Shown piece by piece: positions 49,194-58,696 of a stretch of 64,000 bases of DNA. This DNA is from Haliea sp964022665. GTDB lineage: Bacteria > Pseudomonadota > Gammaproteobacteria > Pseudomonadales > Halieaceae. The notes under the pieces were generated by a model that saw only the letters and a program-made list of their open reading frames with translations, did no database searches and had not been told where the DNA came from. The stretch is taken from assembly GCA_964022665.1 (NCBI GenBank), contig CAXIDF010000019.1:1-64000 (forward strand), given 5' to 3'. Position 1 is the first letter of the stretch. Every line of letters starts with the position of its first letter. Position numbers and translations under genes: made by a program.

Positions 49194-49850
49194 CTATTGC
49201 ATGGAATCCATGAAACGGCCCGCCTCGGCAATGGAGTCTTCCATGTCCGCGATCAGGGAAGCGGTTGCCTGCTCGATGGTGTTCAGCTCGCCCTGCAGGG
49301 AGCCAATGGCACGCGCATTCAGGTTATGGCGCAGAAAGGTGACGTGATCCTTCAGGATAGTCAGCACGGGCTCCATGGAGCGCTCCGCGCGCTGCATGGC
49401 TTGCAACATGACCGCATACTCAGAGCGCGTTTCGTTCAGCAGTTTGCGGCTTTGCCGTGCCATCCCGGCATCTGCAAAGCCGTCTATCTCATCATCCCAT
49501 TCATCGAAGAGGTCCTCCGCCACTGACTCTACGGCCTCGATGCGCGCAGACACTTCTTCTGCATCACGCTCACAGCGCTGGTATTCAGCGTTGAGGCGAT
49601 CGTAAACCTTCTCGAGCTCGCCACCGTCGACATCGATGATGCTGCGGTACTGCTCCAGCGCGGAGGCGAACTGCGTCTTGGCCTCCTCCTGGGACTTCCG
49701 GGTATCGTCAATCCGATCCACCATAATCTCGCGCTTTTCAATACCGAGCTTCTCCAGCGCTCCGTAATAAGTACTGGAACACCCGGCAAGTATGGACAAC
49801 AGCACAAGACACGACAGGGCAGTACGCAAACGAACGAGAACGCAGGTCAT
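49194..49850 (-). CDS. DUF2959 lipoprotein
   Basis: A 218-residue protein with a lipoprotein signal peptide (SCLVLLSILAGC, Cys about residue 24) and a long helical coiled-coil body. It matches the DUF2959 family found in marine gammaproteobacteria (YGALEKLGIEKREIMVDRI is the typical start after the lipobox). The function is unknown. The mature residue after the Cys is Ser, which favours outer-membrane sorting. Confidence 0.9.
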   Translation of the reverse strand: MTCVLVRLRTALSCLVLLSILAGCSSTYYGALEKLGIEKREIMVDRIDDTRKSQEEAKTQFASALEQYRSIIDVDGGELEKVYDRLNAEYQRCERDAEEVSARIEAVESVAEDLFDEWDDEIDGFADAGMARQSRKLLNETRSEYAVMLQAMQRAERSMEPVLTILKDHVTFLRHNLNARAIGSLQGELNTIEQATASLIADMEDSIAEAGRFMDSMQ

Positions 49851-49953
49851 GATATTTTCTCCACACAGCCAGTTCTTCTAGAGCTTACACCAGTCAATCG
49901 CCAGAGAGGAACCGCTGATCTTTCTGGCGCGGCGACCTTCTCCAACCCCAGAT

Positions 49954-50364
49954 TCAGGCAGGATCGCCGAGTACGGCAATGGCGGATATTTCGATCAGCA
50001 TCTCTGGATACGCCAGCTGGGTGACGCCTACCAGAGTGGAGGCATTGGGCGGGAACGGTTCCCCATCGAGTGCCTGGCCCATCGCCCTGACGAGCAGCTC
50101 GGTCTTTTCCGGCGTCAGGTCGACAATGTAGATTGTGCTTGAAACGACATTTTGTGGTGTGGCACTGACCGCCTCCAGGGCGATACGCAGATTGCTGAAT
50201 ACCTGCAGGGCCTGTTTGAACAGGTCTCCTCGACCAACAAGCTGAAAATTTTCATCGTAGGAGCCTTGTCCAGCGATGTAGGCGGTGCGCCCGGTGGCCA
50301 CCACAACCTGGCTCATACCCTGTACCTGAAAAAGTCCACGGGGCTGTATGTGTTCGATATTCAT
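49954..50364 (-). CDS. RidA-family protein
   Basis: A 136-residue RidA/YjgF-type protein. It has IAGQGSYDENFQLVGRGD, FSNLRIALEAV and the C-terminal EMLIEISAIAVL. In many RidA proteins a conserved Arg near residue 105 binds carboxylates; this copy has NASTLVGVTQL instead of the usual RsxVxV, so imine deaminase activity is not certain. The start has AAGGA before it. It lies 20 bases from a decayed MOSC gene. Confidence 0.85.
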   Translation of the reverse strand: MNIEHIQPRGLFQVQGMSQVVVATGRTAYIAGQGSYDENFQLVGRGDLFKQALQVFSNLRIALEAVSATPQNVVSSTIYIVDLTPEKTELLVRAMGQALDGEPFPPNASTLVGVTQLAYPEMLIEISAIAVLGDPA

Positions 50365-50384
50365 CGCAATTCCTTATTATGATT

Positions 50385-50666
50385 GTAGCAAGAGCACCGG
50401 GTCACCGACTTTTATCTTGCCGGTCTCGACGACCCTGGCGTTGACGCCCAGATTACGACTTACATGTTCCGCCATGGCCCTGGGGAGCCCTTTTCCTCTC
50501 GCAGGTCAAAGCCCGGCTGTGCACGGCCCGGCATTGAGCAGCGCGATGTCGGCGAATCGATGTGCAGAGAGACGCCGCCCGCTCCAATGAGTACGCTGTG
50601 CAGACTTTCGCCGCCACAGCTCTTCACCGGATAACGCCAGAGTTCCTTTACAGTCGCGATTCTCAT
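50385..50666 (-). pseudogene. Decayed MOSC-domain protein gene
   Basis: The N-terminus of a MOSC protein (MRIATVKELWRYPVKS, at 50666 downward) and its C-terminus (MAEHVSRNLGVNARVVE and KIKVGDPVLLLQS, ending at 50385) are both readable but in different frames and separated by less than 150 bases. A normal MOSC domain needs about 230 residues, so most of the middle is deleted and the join is frameshifted. It once preceded the RidA gene. Confidence 0.8.
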
Positions 50667-50952
50667 AACAGCACTTCCCCGCCATCCTCAACCGTCAGCA
50701 TGCCTCAGCAAACAGAGTATTGCTACGGGCGCGCGGGGCGAACCGAAGAGGCAGTCATCGATAAGAAGCGTGACGTGCAGTCTGTTTCTCAGCAAGATTT
50801 CCACCTCTGTCTGTCAAGCCAGCTGCCTGTCGTTGGGACGCAGGAGTCGCGGCACGGTGCGCCGCCGGCGAGAGCATATATTCCTTCGACGAAATCGATT
50901 AAGCTTCGCGCCCCATTTTTCTGACTCGGAGGGCTGCCGCCTTCAATCCAAT

Positions 50953-52155
50953 GTGCAAAAACTAGCTTCGGTTGTACTGAAAATACGCCGCGTCCTGCGG
51001 CACGCCCTCGCCTCACTCGGCCCAGCGATGGCAGCGCCACCCGCTGCCGAAGCGCTGCGCGCCGCTGTCGGTGCCGGACTGGCACTTTTCCTCTGCGGGA
51101 GTATGCTGGCCTGGCTCGCCGCTGACGGAACGCCGGGCAGCGACGGCGGGCTATTTCTCATTGCACCCCTAGGTGCCAGCGCGTTCCTCCTGTTTGCCTT
51201 GCCAAACTCGCCGTTGGCGCAACCCTGGTCGACGGTGGTCGGCAATTCGGTGTCAGGTGTCGTAGCGGTTACAGTCCTGTTGTTGGCCGGTTCGGGTCCT
51301 GTCGCCGCGGGTGTTGCGGTAGCCGGCGCCATGGTCGCCATGTCTCTGTTGCGCGCGATGCATCCGCCGGGCGGAGCCATCGCACTGGCAACAATGCTCG
51401 CCGGAGACCAGGTTGTGGAGCTGGCCTATGGTTTCGTGTTGGCACCGATTCTTCTGGACACGCTCTTGCTGGTGTTCGCGGCCATGCTGTTCCACCGCCT
51501 CACCGGTCGCACCTACCCCCTCGGGCGCTATCCGGAACCGGGCCGCCACGGCACCACCGATCCAGATCCGCTGCTCCGCCTAGGGCTCAATTCTGAAGAG
51601 CTGCAACAGCTGGTGCAGCGCTTTCGGCAGTCCACCAACATCGGCCTTGAGGACCTTGCAGAAATGCTGGCCGCAGCGGAGGAAACCCTTGCGACAAAGA
51701 AAGTTGGCAACCTCACCTGTGCCGACATCATGTCACGTCATCTGGTGACTGTGACTTCGGGGACATCGCTCACCCGTGTCGCTGCGCTGTTTCGCGCGCA
51801 CCATTTCAAAACCCTGCCGGTGGTTGACGAGAACGGCAGGATTGCCGGAATCATTTCTCAGAACGACTTCATACAGCGAGCCATTGCCGCTCCGGAACCC
51901 CGTGCCTCCACCCTACTTGGTGGCACACCCCGAGCGACGATGCGCTGGCGCGGACGCGCTGCTGATATCATGACCACGCCTGTCATATCCGTGAAGGATA
52001 CAACGCCCGTGGGTGCGCTCATTCCTTTGCTTGCGGACCACGGTGTGCAGGCGGTGCCGATCAATGCGGACGCGAGACTGGTAGGTGTAGTCACCCGGTC
52101 GGATCTACTGGCTGTACTCGCGGAGCATATCGCGCGGGATGACGGCGTAATTTGA
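50953..52155 (+). CDS. HPP-family membrane protein with two CBS domains
   Basis: A 400-residue protein from GTG 50953; the frame is open further upstream and the start is uncertain. Four to five helices form the HPP domain (residues 25-170, with FLIAPLGASAFLLFALPNSPLAQPW and LRAMHPPGGAIAL, the HPP motif). A linker is followed by two CBS domains (about 260-320 and 340-395, DIMSRHLVTV and DIMTTPVISV). The HPP family is linked to nitrite transport in plastids and bacteria, and CBS domains sense adenine nucleotides. Confidence 0.87.
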   Translation: MQKLASVVLKIRRVLRHALASLGPAMAAPPAAEALRAAVGAGLALFLCGSMLAWLAADGTPGSDGGLFLIAPLGASAFLLFALPNSPLAQPWSTVVGNSVSGVVAVTVLLLAGSGPVAAGVAVAGAMVAMSLLRAMHPPGGAIALATMLAGDQVVELAYGFVLAPILLDTLLLVFAAMLFHRLTGRTYPLGRYPEPGRHGTTDPDPLLRLGLNSEELQQLVQRFRQSTNIGLEDLAEMLAAAEETLATKKVGNLTCADIMSRHLVTVTSGTSLTRVAALFRAHHFKTLPVVDENGRIAGIISQNDFIQRAIAAPEPRASTLLGGTPRATMRWRGRAADIMTTPVISVKDTTPVGALIPLLADHGVQAVPINADARLVGVVTRSDLLAVLAEHIARDDGVI

Positions 52156-52235
52156 GAATTACAGATTGCGCGTGCCACTATATTGAAGAAACCCACATCC
52201 CAGGTACGGGTCGCACAACGCCACGCGGAGTCGCC

Positions 52236-53627
52236 ATGGTTAATTCCTTTTCCGCCAACATGGCCAGAAATTATTCATTCTGGCAGCATAAATACGGAGA
52301 CTATCGCCCGAATCCTCCCCTTCCGGCCGGTGATCACAATGTCGACGTTTTGATTATCGGGGCAGGTTACACAGGGTTGACGGCAGCCAGAGAAGTCATG
52401 CGTGACAGCTCCGGTTTAAACGTTATGGTGCTGGACGCAAACGAAGTCGGCTTTGGCGCCTCGGGCCGCAATGGTGGCTTTAACATGACACTCTTTGGTG
52501 TAGAGCCGGAGGTCACAGTGTTGCGCTGGGGCAAAACCAGGGCCCGCGAAGCTCAGGCGTACATGCAGCAAGCCGTTGCCTATGTCCACGACCTGGTCAG
52601 GAATGAAGGTTTGGACTCCGACTATGACCACACCGGTATGTTACGGGTTGCTTACACACGACAACAGGAAGAGCGGCTGAAAAGTACCTATCGCTTACTG
52701 TGTGATCTTGCGACGGATAACAAATACTGTTTTCTCAATCAGGCAGAAGTGGCAGAGAAGTTAAACGCCCCGCAGATTCGCGCCGCTATCTATGAGCCGG
52801 AAACCGGCATCCTCGATCCCTGCAAACACGTGAGAGCGCTAAAAAAACTCGCAGCGCGCGCCGGTGCAAAGATTTATGAAAACTCGGCGGTTACCAGCAT
52901 TCACCGAACCCAGCATGGGGTGGTGGTGAACACCCAAAACGCCACTGTGCGGTCAAAAAAGCTGGTGTTGGCCACAAATGCGTGGACCCATACGTTATCC
53001 GGCCCCCGGAAATTACGCAGCCGACAGCGAGCTGTCTGGACCTACCAGGTTGTGTCTGAGCCCCTGACTACGGAAGAGTGGAATGTACTGGGTTGGGCGG
53101 ATCGCGTGTCCATTGAGGACAATCGCCAGTTGGTTCACTACTCGCGAGTTACCCGCTGCGGGCGAATTACGATGGGCGGCGGCGATATCGGATTCGAATA
53201 CGGTAATGGCATGGATAGCTGGCACAGCCCAAAAATCTGGCAGGATCTCGAAGCTCACCTTCGGTGGCTATTTCCGTCTCTAACGCATAAGAAAATCGAC
53301 TATAAATGGGGCGGTGCCGTGTCGGCCAATCTCGATATGACTCCAGAAATCGGGTTTATCGGCGACCGTAACATCATTTATTCAACCGGTTGCATCGGGC
53401 ACGGCGTATCGCTAACGCAATTGAACGGCCGGCTGATTGCAGACCTGATTTCTGATATAGATAGCGAACTCAGCCGATTTTGGATTGTGAACAGGAACGC
53501 TATTCCTGTTCCACCCGGAAACCTGCTCCCGTATTTGGGCATTAACGCGATCTCCCGTGTATTGAAGGGTGTGGACTGGTTTGAAGAGCGGAATCTTCTC
53601 AGACCGGCTAGCGTGGTCAAAAACTGA
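52236..53627 (+). CDS. FAD-dependent amine/amino-acid oxidoreductase (DAO family)
   Basis: A 463-residue protein. The Rossmann fingerprint is VDVLIIGAGYTGLTAAREV, followed by GFGASGRNGGFN, the pattern of PuuB/OrdL-type gamma-glutamylputrescine oxidase relatives. The C-terminal part has IIYSTGCIGHGVSLTQLNG for FAD binding. It likely oxidises an amine or N-methylated compound. ATG 52236 follows CGGAG. Flanking genes give no further hint about the substrate. Confidence 0.9.
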   Translation: MVNSFSANMARNYSFWQHKYGDYRPNPPLPAGDHNVDVLIIGAGYTGLTAAREVMRDSSGLNVMVLDANEVGFGASGRNGGFNMTLFGVEPEVTVLRWGKTRAREAQAYMQQAVAYVHDLVRNEGLDSDYDHTGMLRVAYTRQQEERLKSTYRLLCDLATDNKYCFLNQAEVAEKLNAPQIRAAIYEPETGILDPCKHVRALKKLAARAGAKIYENSAVTSIHRTQHGVVVNTQNATVRSKKLVLATNAWTHTLSGPRKLRSRQRAVWTYQVVSEPLTTEEWNVLGWADRVSIEDNRQLVHYSRVTRCGRITMGGGDIGFEYGNGMDSWHSPKIWQDLEAHLRWLFPSLTHKKIDYKWGGAVSANLDMTPEIGFIGDRNIIYSTGCIGHGVSLTQLNGRLIADLISDIDSELSRFWIVNRNAIPVPPGNLLPYLGINAISRVLKGVDWFEERNLLRPASVVKN

Positions 53628-53695
53628 CAACTTGGCGAACTGGCGTTGTTTTTCCGGCTAGACGCTTGGTTATTATTCTGGCCAGCATTCGAGCT

Positions 53696-53719
53696 GCACT
53701 TCCTGCTTTACGGAAGTGC
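53696..53719. terminator. Perfect 8-bp hairpin between convergent genes
   Basis: GCACTTCC (53696-53703) pairs with GGAAGTGC (53712-53719) over an eight-base loop. It lies between the stop of the FAD oxidoreductase (53627) and the stop of the MgtC gene (53739). No clear T-run follows on either strand, so terminator function is uncertain. Confidence 0.35.
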
Positions 53720-53738
53720 AATCTCCAACACCACTCGA

Positions 53739-54179
53739 CTAATCAGCGGTGCCGGCATGCGGGTGCATCTTGATGAGCCCAGAGAACTGAAAGATCAGAA
53801 AGCCAATGGCCGACAGCACGAGGGCGATTTCATAGCGAGCGTACGCGACCGACAACCCGATTGCACCGGTTAACCATAAACCCGCGGCGGTAGCAGTGCC
53901 CTGGGCCCGACTTCCCCGCTTGATAATGGAACCGCCGCCAATAAAGCCCATGCCCGTGATGATCCCATACATAATACGTGCCTCGGCTTCCCCCTCGTCG
54001 TAGACATCCATACCCACAAGCATGAAGGCGCAGGAGGCAATGGCAACCAGGGGAAAGGTTCTTAACCCGGCCCCGTAGGCCTTGTATTCGCGATTAATCG
54101 CAATGGGCAACGCCAGAGTGAAGGCAATGCCGATTTTGTACAAATGATGCCAGACGAGCTGGAAATCGATGTCGATCAT
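53739..54179 (-). CDS. MgtC/SapB-family membrane protein
   Basis: A 146-residue protein with four to five helices. The family motif block is LALPIAINREYKAYGAGLRT, ITGMGFIGGGSIIK and GTATAAGLWLTGAIGLS. MgtC-type proteins act in magnesium-limited growth and can inhibit the F-type ATP synthase in pathogens. The longer C-terminal cytoplasmic domain of Salmonella MgtC is absent, as in the SapB subgroup. Confidence 0.92.
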   Translation of the reverse strand: MIDIDFQLVWHHLYKIGIAFTLALPIAINREYKAYGAGLRTFPLVAIASCAFMLVGMDVYDEGEAEARIMYGIITGMGFIGGGSIIKRGSRAQGTATAAGLWLTGAIGLSVAYARYEIALVLSAIGFLIFQFSGLIKMHPHAGTAD

Positions 54180-54382
54180 GTTGAGCTCCCGGATAAGCGG
54201 CGCAGGTGCCCGGCCCGATGTCGCCGTGAATGCTGATCGTACCCAGAGTGGCAGCGACGCGAAACCGCTGCTCTGGATTGAGCGCAGCTGAAACTATAGT
54301 ATGGCAATAGAACCCGTGCACCACCCGACGCAGTGCCCGCTCGAATCGCGCAGCCGTGCACCAGGGCCATCAAGGAGCCTTC

Positions 54383-56830
54383 ATGAACGCCAAGCAAGCA
54401 CCCGACGCGGTACCGGAGCGGGAGCTGCGGCTTGCCCTCGTGTGCTACGGCGGTGTTTCCCTCGCGGTGTACATGCACGGTGTCACGCGGGAAATCCTCA
54501 AACTGGTGCGCGCCTCCCGGGCCTACCACGCTGTGCCGGAAGATGCGGCCAGTGACACAAGCTATACCGATGCCGCGCCCCATCGCGGTGAGCTCGACAC
54601 CGAAACCGTGTACTTTGAACTGTTGCAACAGATTGGCGGCCATGTGCGCCTGCGCGTTCTGGTGGACGTGATCGCGGGCGCCTCTGCCGGCGGCATCAAC
54701 GGCATCATGCTCGCGCGCGCGCTGGCCTTCGACCTGTCGCTGGATGCGCACCGCAAGCTCTGGCTGGACCTTGCCGACATCGAGGCACTGCTCGATCCGG
54801 CCGCGCGGCCCTCGCGCCTGTCCAAACTCTACATGCGCCCGTTGTTCTGGTTCGCGGGGCTGCTGCGCAAGCGCCGTAACCGGCGTGCCGGTAGTGCGGG
54901 TGAAGACCCGGAAGTGCTGCAGAACCTGTCCCTGTTCATGCGCTCGCGCTGGTTCGAGCCACCTTTCTCTGGCCCCACCATGAGCAACATGATGCTCGAC
55001 GCCCTGGAATCGCTGGGCGAGGAACCGGCCGATGGCTGTCAGTCGCTGTTGCCGCCCGGACTGCCCCTCGAACTGTTCGTGACTACCACCGACTTCTGGG
55101 GGTCACCGCAAACCATTCCACTGCACGACCCTGCGACCGTGCGCGAACGCGAACACCGCCACACATTCCACTTTCATCACCAGTTCAGCCAGAACCGCGA
55201 CCTGCATCCCTCCACTCTGGGCCGCGATCACCTGCCTTCACTGGCCTTTGCCGCACGCGCCACCAGCAGTTTTCCGGGCGCGTTCCCACCCCTGCGTCTC
55301 ACAGAAATGGATGCGGTACTGGAACAACGCAGCACCGACTGGGCGGGCAGGGGCGCTTTTATTGCCCGTCAGCTGCGCGGTGCGCGGCGTGCGGGTGAGC
55401 AGGCGGACGAGGCCGCCTTCATCGACGGCAGCGTGTTGATGAACAAGCCCGTCTCCGTGGCGCTGGACGCCGTGCAGCGGCACCCGGCGCACCGGGAAAC
55501 AGACCGCCGGTTGGTGTACCTGGAACCGAACCCGGAGCCGGAGCGCGAGACAGCGCGCGAAGCACCCGGCTTCTTCACCACCATCCTCGGCGCGCTCTCG
55601 ACCATCCCCCGGCACCAGCCCATCCGCGATGATCTGGACTGGATTGCCGCGTTCAACAACAGGGTACAACTGCATCGCGAGGTCGCCGACGGTGTGCGCA
55701 GCCAGGTGCTTGCGGCCATCGGCAGCCACCTTGAAAGCACGCTGACTGCGACACCCACAGCGGCGACCATCGCCCACTGGGGCAAGGAGGCCAACATGCG
55801 CGCAGCCTCTGATGCCGGTTATGCCTACGAGGGCTACTCGCGGCTGAAAGTGCTCGGCTTGCTGGATGAGCTGGCGGAACTGTTTCAACGCAGCACACGC
55901 GGGCTGACGCGCGCCGACGCCGTGGCCCGGCTGCAAGCCTGGGCACGCATGGCACGCATCCGCCCGTTGGGTGACACCGCGAGCAGCGCACGGTATCAGG
56001 AGGGTGCTCCCTGGGTGCGTTTCCTGCGCAACTACGATATGCGCCATCGGCTGCGCCGGGTCATGCTGCTGATTCGTCGTGTGAACGAGCTGTACACCGA
56101 CCCGGATACACTGGCGATTGCCGATTACCGCGAGCATCTCGATCGGCTTAAATTGCGTCTCTACGCCCGCGCAGAGACGCTGCGCGAACACATGGACTGG
56201 CGCGGCGAGCACCTGCAGCGCCCCTCTGCAGAATGCCTCGATGATCACCTGAACGCCTTTCTGGTCAGGGTGCGTGAGCGCCTGGACCTGGTTGAGTTCG
56301 ACGCGGCCCTGGAGAGTGACCTGGCGGCCTGGTGTGGCGAAGTCGGCGCCCGGAGCATGATGCATGAAGTGCTCACCACCTACCTGGGCTTTGCACATTA
56401 CGATGTGCTGACCTACCCCATGAGCCAGAGCCGGGAAATGGATACCCTGGAGCAGATCAAGGTCGACCGCATTGCGGTAGACGATGCCAACAGCCTGCGC
56501 CAGGGCGGCGCGCGGGAGATCCTCAAGGGCGTACAGTTCGGCAATTTCGGCGCCTTCTTCTCACGTCGCTTTCGTGAGAACGACTACCTATGGGGGCGAC
56601 TGACAGCGGCGGAACGGCTGGTGGACATTGTCGGTAGTGCGGCCCCGGAGGCCGTTGCTGCAGGATTGGACCTGCAGGACTACAAGCGGCGGCTATTCCT
56701 GGCGGTCCTGCGCGCCGAAGCGCCTCACCTCACGAGAATCAGCGAGATGATCGCCGACCTGGAAACTGGCGCACACGCCATGGAAAACCCCGCTGCCGCG
56801 TCAACCGCCGGGGCGGTACCAGACCGGTGA
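54383..56830 (+). CDS. Patatin-like phospholipase, DUF3376 type
   Basis: An 815-residue protein. LALVCYGGVSLAVYMHG is the oxyanion region, GASAGGING places the nucleophile Ser at about residue 101, and FIDGSVLMNKP places the catalytic Asp at about 348. The C-terminal 430 residues match the helical DUF3376 part of large patatin-like proteins of actinobacteria and gammaproteobacteria. The enzyme is expected to cleave acyl chains from lipids. ATG 54383 follows AAGGAG at five bases. Its 3' end overlaps the convergent DUF3604 gene by 30 bases. Confidence 0.9.
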   Translation: MNAKQAPDAVPERELRLALVCYGGVSLAVYMHGVTREILKLVRASRAYHAVPEDAASDTSYTDAAPHRGELDTETVYFELLQQIGGHVRLRVLVDVIAGASAGGINGIMLARALAFDLSLDAHRKLWLDLADIEALLDPAARPSRLSKLYMRPLFWFAGLLRKRRNRRAGSAGEDPEVLQNLSLFMRSRWFEPPFSGPTMSNMMLDALESLGEEPADGCQSLLPPGLPLELFVTTTDFWGSPQTIPLHDPATVREREHRHTFHFHHQFSQNRDLHPSTLGRDHLPSLAFAARATSSFPGAFPPLRLTEMDAVLEQRSTDWAGRGAFIARQLRGARRAGEQADEAAFIDGSVLMNKPVSVALDAVQRHPAHRETDRRLVYLEPNPEPERETAREAPGFFTTILGALSTIPRHQPIRDDLDWIAAFNNRVQLHREVADGVRSQVLAAIGSHLESTLTATPTAATIAHWGKEANMRAASDAGYAYEGYSRLKVLGLLDELAELFQRSTRGLTRADAVARLQAWARMARIRPLGDTASSARYQEGAPWVRFLRNYDMRHRLRRVMLLIRRVNELYTDPDTLAIADYREHLDRLKLRLYARAETLREHMDWRGEHLQRPSAECLDDHLNAFLVRVRERLDLVEFDAALESDLAAWCGEVGARSMMHEVLTTYLGFAHYDVLTYPMSQSREMDTLEQIKVDRIAVDDANSLRQGGAREILKGVQFGNFGAFFSRRFRENDYLWGRLTAAERLVDIVGSAAPEAVAAGLDLQDYKRRLFLAVLRAEAPHLTRISEMIADLETGAHAMENPAAASTAGAVPDR

Positions 56831-58657
56831 GGTATACGCCCGCTCCTGCAAGGTAGAGGGGAAACCCTCAGCCTCCCGCTGTTTCAGTGCGAGCGCGTCC
56901 AGCAGTGAATGGCGCGGCGTGGGAATCTGCAGCACGCGCACGTAATAGAACGCGGCCTGCGTCGGGTCGAAATCCGGATCCTGCCAAAGCGCGGCCAGGC
57001 GCGGCGCGCCAATACTGTTGTCCCACTCGCCTGTGCCCAGATTCACCGTATTGCCCACGGCCGGGAGAACACCCGTCGCATCCGGCTCGCGCGCATCCGA
57101 CCAGGCGACGTCATAGATACGTTCGTGCGTATCGCCGGTCGCATCGATCCAGCCCTTGATCACCTGAATACGGTCGAGATTGGCGCCCACCGGGTCACGC
57201 GAGGCCTGCACCAGAATCTGGGGGCCAGCTGCACCCACGGTTGCCGCGAGCTCACCGCCCATGGGCACCCCGGCCGCGGCCGCCGCCTGCCAGTCTTCCG
57301 CACTGTCTGTGCCCACCACTGGCAGGTTCCAGCCCGCGAACAGCCGTACACCGATGCGCGGCCCTGTAGTGGCATAGACTTCACGTCGACGCATTGCTTC
57401 CAGTATGGATTCCCGCGTGTTGCTCTCTGCCCATACCGCTGCGAGCCCCGAGGCGGACATCGCCCAACCACTGGGCCCCTCTTCCTCAGCCCAGCGGTTT
57501 GTCTTGTTCTCGGGAATTGAGTCGGTGGCGAGTTTGCCGTGAAAGTTGTTTTCCTCTGCCGAAGAGAGGCTGGTGTGCGAATCCGTGGAACCGATAAAAC
57601 CGAGCTGATAAGGGTTTACACCCAACGACGCCTCCAGTGCCAGCCCCCGCAACAGCGCCGGGCGCAGGAAGTCGCCCGCGGCGGGGGTGTAGGTACTGGC
57701 GCCCTGCTGAATATAAAACGGGTAATTCTCGAAATCCGCAAATGCGTCATCGGGTGACAGCGCTGGGTGAGTTTCGGAATCGCCCTTGATCTGCGTGATT
57801 TCTGCCACCGGCTCCCAATAACTGCGCACGCTGGCCAGCTCCTCGCTGAGGGGTTCACCGCGCAGGGTGGTTTCATCGAACATGTAGCCCTTGGAAATAT
57901 TCGCGTTGTGCGGAATCGCGATAAAGTCGTCACCGGTTTCTTCGGCAGTGGCGGCCAGCCACTGCCACAGGTCTTCAGGGTACTGGCTGTCGTCCAGGCC
58001 AAAAGGCTCGTATTTACGCGCACTGCGCGCATCCCCATCAGTCATCACCACGCGGTGCAGGTTTGCACCCCCGGGAATCGAACTCCACTCCCAACCGATC
58101 AGCGCGGTAAAGCGTCCGGGGTCGTTGTAGCGATCAGCAGTTTCGGCAATCTGCCGCCAGGTATCCGCCTCCACCGACAACATGGGTGGAATCATGCTGG
58201 AACCGACCCGCAGGGTCGCTGCCGCCTCGCGCGGGTCATCCGTGGACTTGGGCAATACCGACATGAAAAGCTCGCGGCCGCGGCCTGCGTCCACGCGCCG
58301 CCGCAGCAGCCAGCCCACAAAATCGGCCTTGAGTCCATCGACAAATCCCAGCTCCACGCCATCCGAGCCGTTGTAGTAGAGGTGGCGAATAACCCCCATG
58401 TATTCCGCGTGGTCAGACACCACCAGAAAGTCCAGTGGCGTTTCAATCTGCAGCCGCGCATGGTGGTAGGGATGCACCACCGGCAAGCCCTGCGCGTAGC
58501 GGTAAGCGGTATCCGGGTCGGCGAGGAGGTTGTTGTTGGCAAAGGCGTCAGAGGAATAGGTGGTATGCAGGTGTGTATCGCCCCACAGCAGGGTTTTTTC
58601 CTGTGCGCTGGCCAGTATCGGCAGAAGCAACGCAGCGATAAAAAGCAGTCGGCGCAT
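56801..58657 (-). CDS. Exported DUF3604-family protein
   Basis: A 618-residue protein with signal peptide (LLFIAALLLPILASA). The start of the mature part, LLWGDTHLHTTYS, and DFLVVSDHAEYMG resemble a PHP-type metal-dependent phosphoesterase site, the known theme of DUF3604. Family members are common in marine gammaproteobacteria with lipid and steroid genes, but have no assigned substrate. It lies 39 bases after the P450 gene on the same strand. Confidence 0.9.
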   Translation of the reverse strand: MRRLLFIAALLLPILASAQEKTLLWGDTHLHTTYSSDAFANNNLLADPDTAYRYAQGLPVVHPYHHARLQIETPLDFLVVSDHAEYMGVIRHLYYNGSDGVELGFVDGLKADFVGWLLRRRVDAGRGRELFMSVLPKSTDDPREAAATLRVGSSMIPPMLSVEADTWRQIAETADRYNDPGRFTALIGWEWSSIPGGANLHRVVMTDGDARSARKYEPFGLDDSQYPEDLWQWLAATAEETGDDFIAIPHNANISKGYMFDETTLRGEPLSEELASVRSYWEPVAEITQIKGDSETHPALSPDDAFADFENYPFYIQQGASTYTPAAGDFLRPALLRGLALEASLGVNPYQLGFIGSTDSHTSLSSAEENNFHGKLATDSIPENKTNRWAEEEGPSGWAMSASGLAAVWAESNTRESILEAMRRREVYATTGPRIGVRLFAGWNLPVVGTDSAEDWQAAAAAGVPMGGELAATVGAAGPQILVQASRDPVGANLDRIQVIKGWIDATGDTHERIYDVAWSDAREPDATGVLPAVGNTVNLGTGEWDNSIGAPRLAALWQDPDFDPTQAAFYYVRVLQIPTPRHSLLDALALKQREAEGFPSTLQERAYTSPVWYRPGG

Positions 58658-58696
58658 GGTAGGGATCCCGTTCTTGTTATTGGTGGATGTGCATGC

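Noticed and set aside
55238..56398. 386-residue minus-strand open frame
   Set aside because: Antisense shadow of the patatin gene, rich in Cys, His and Arg without any motif.
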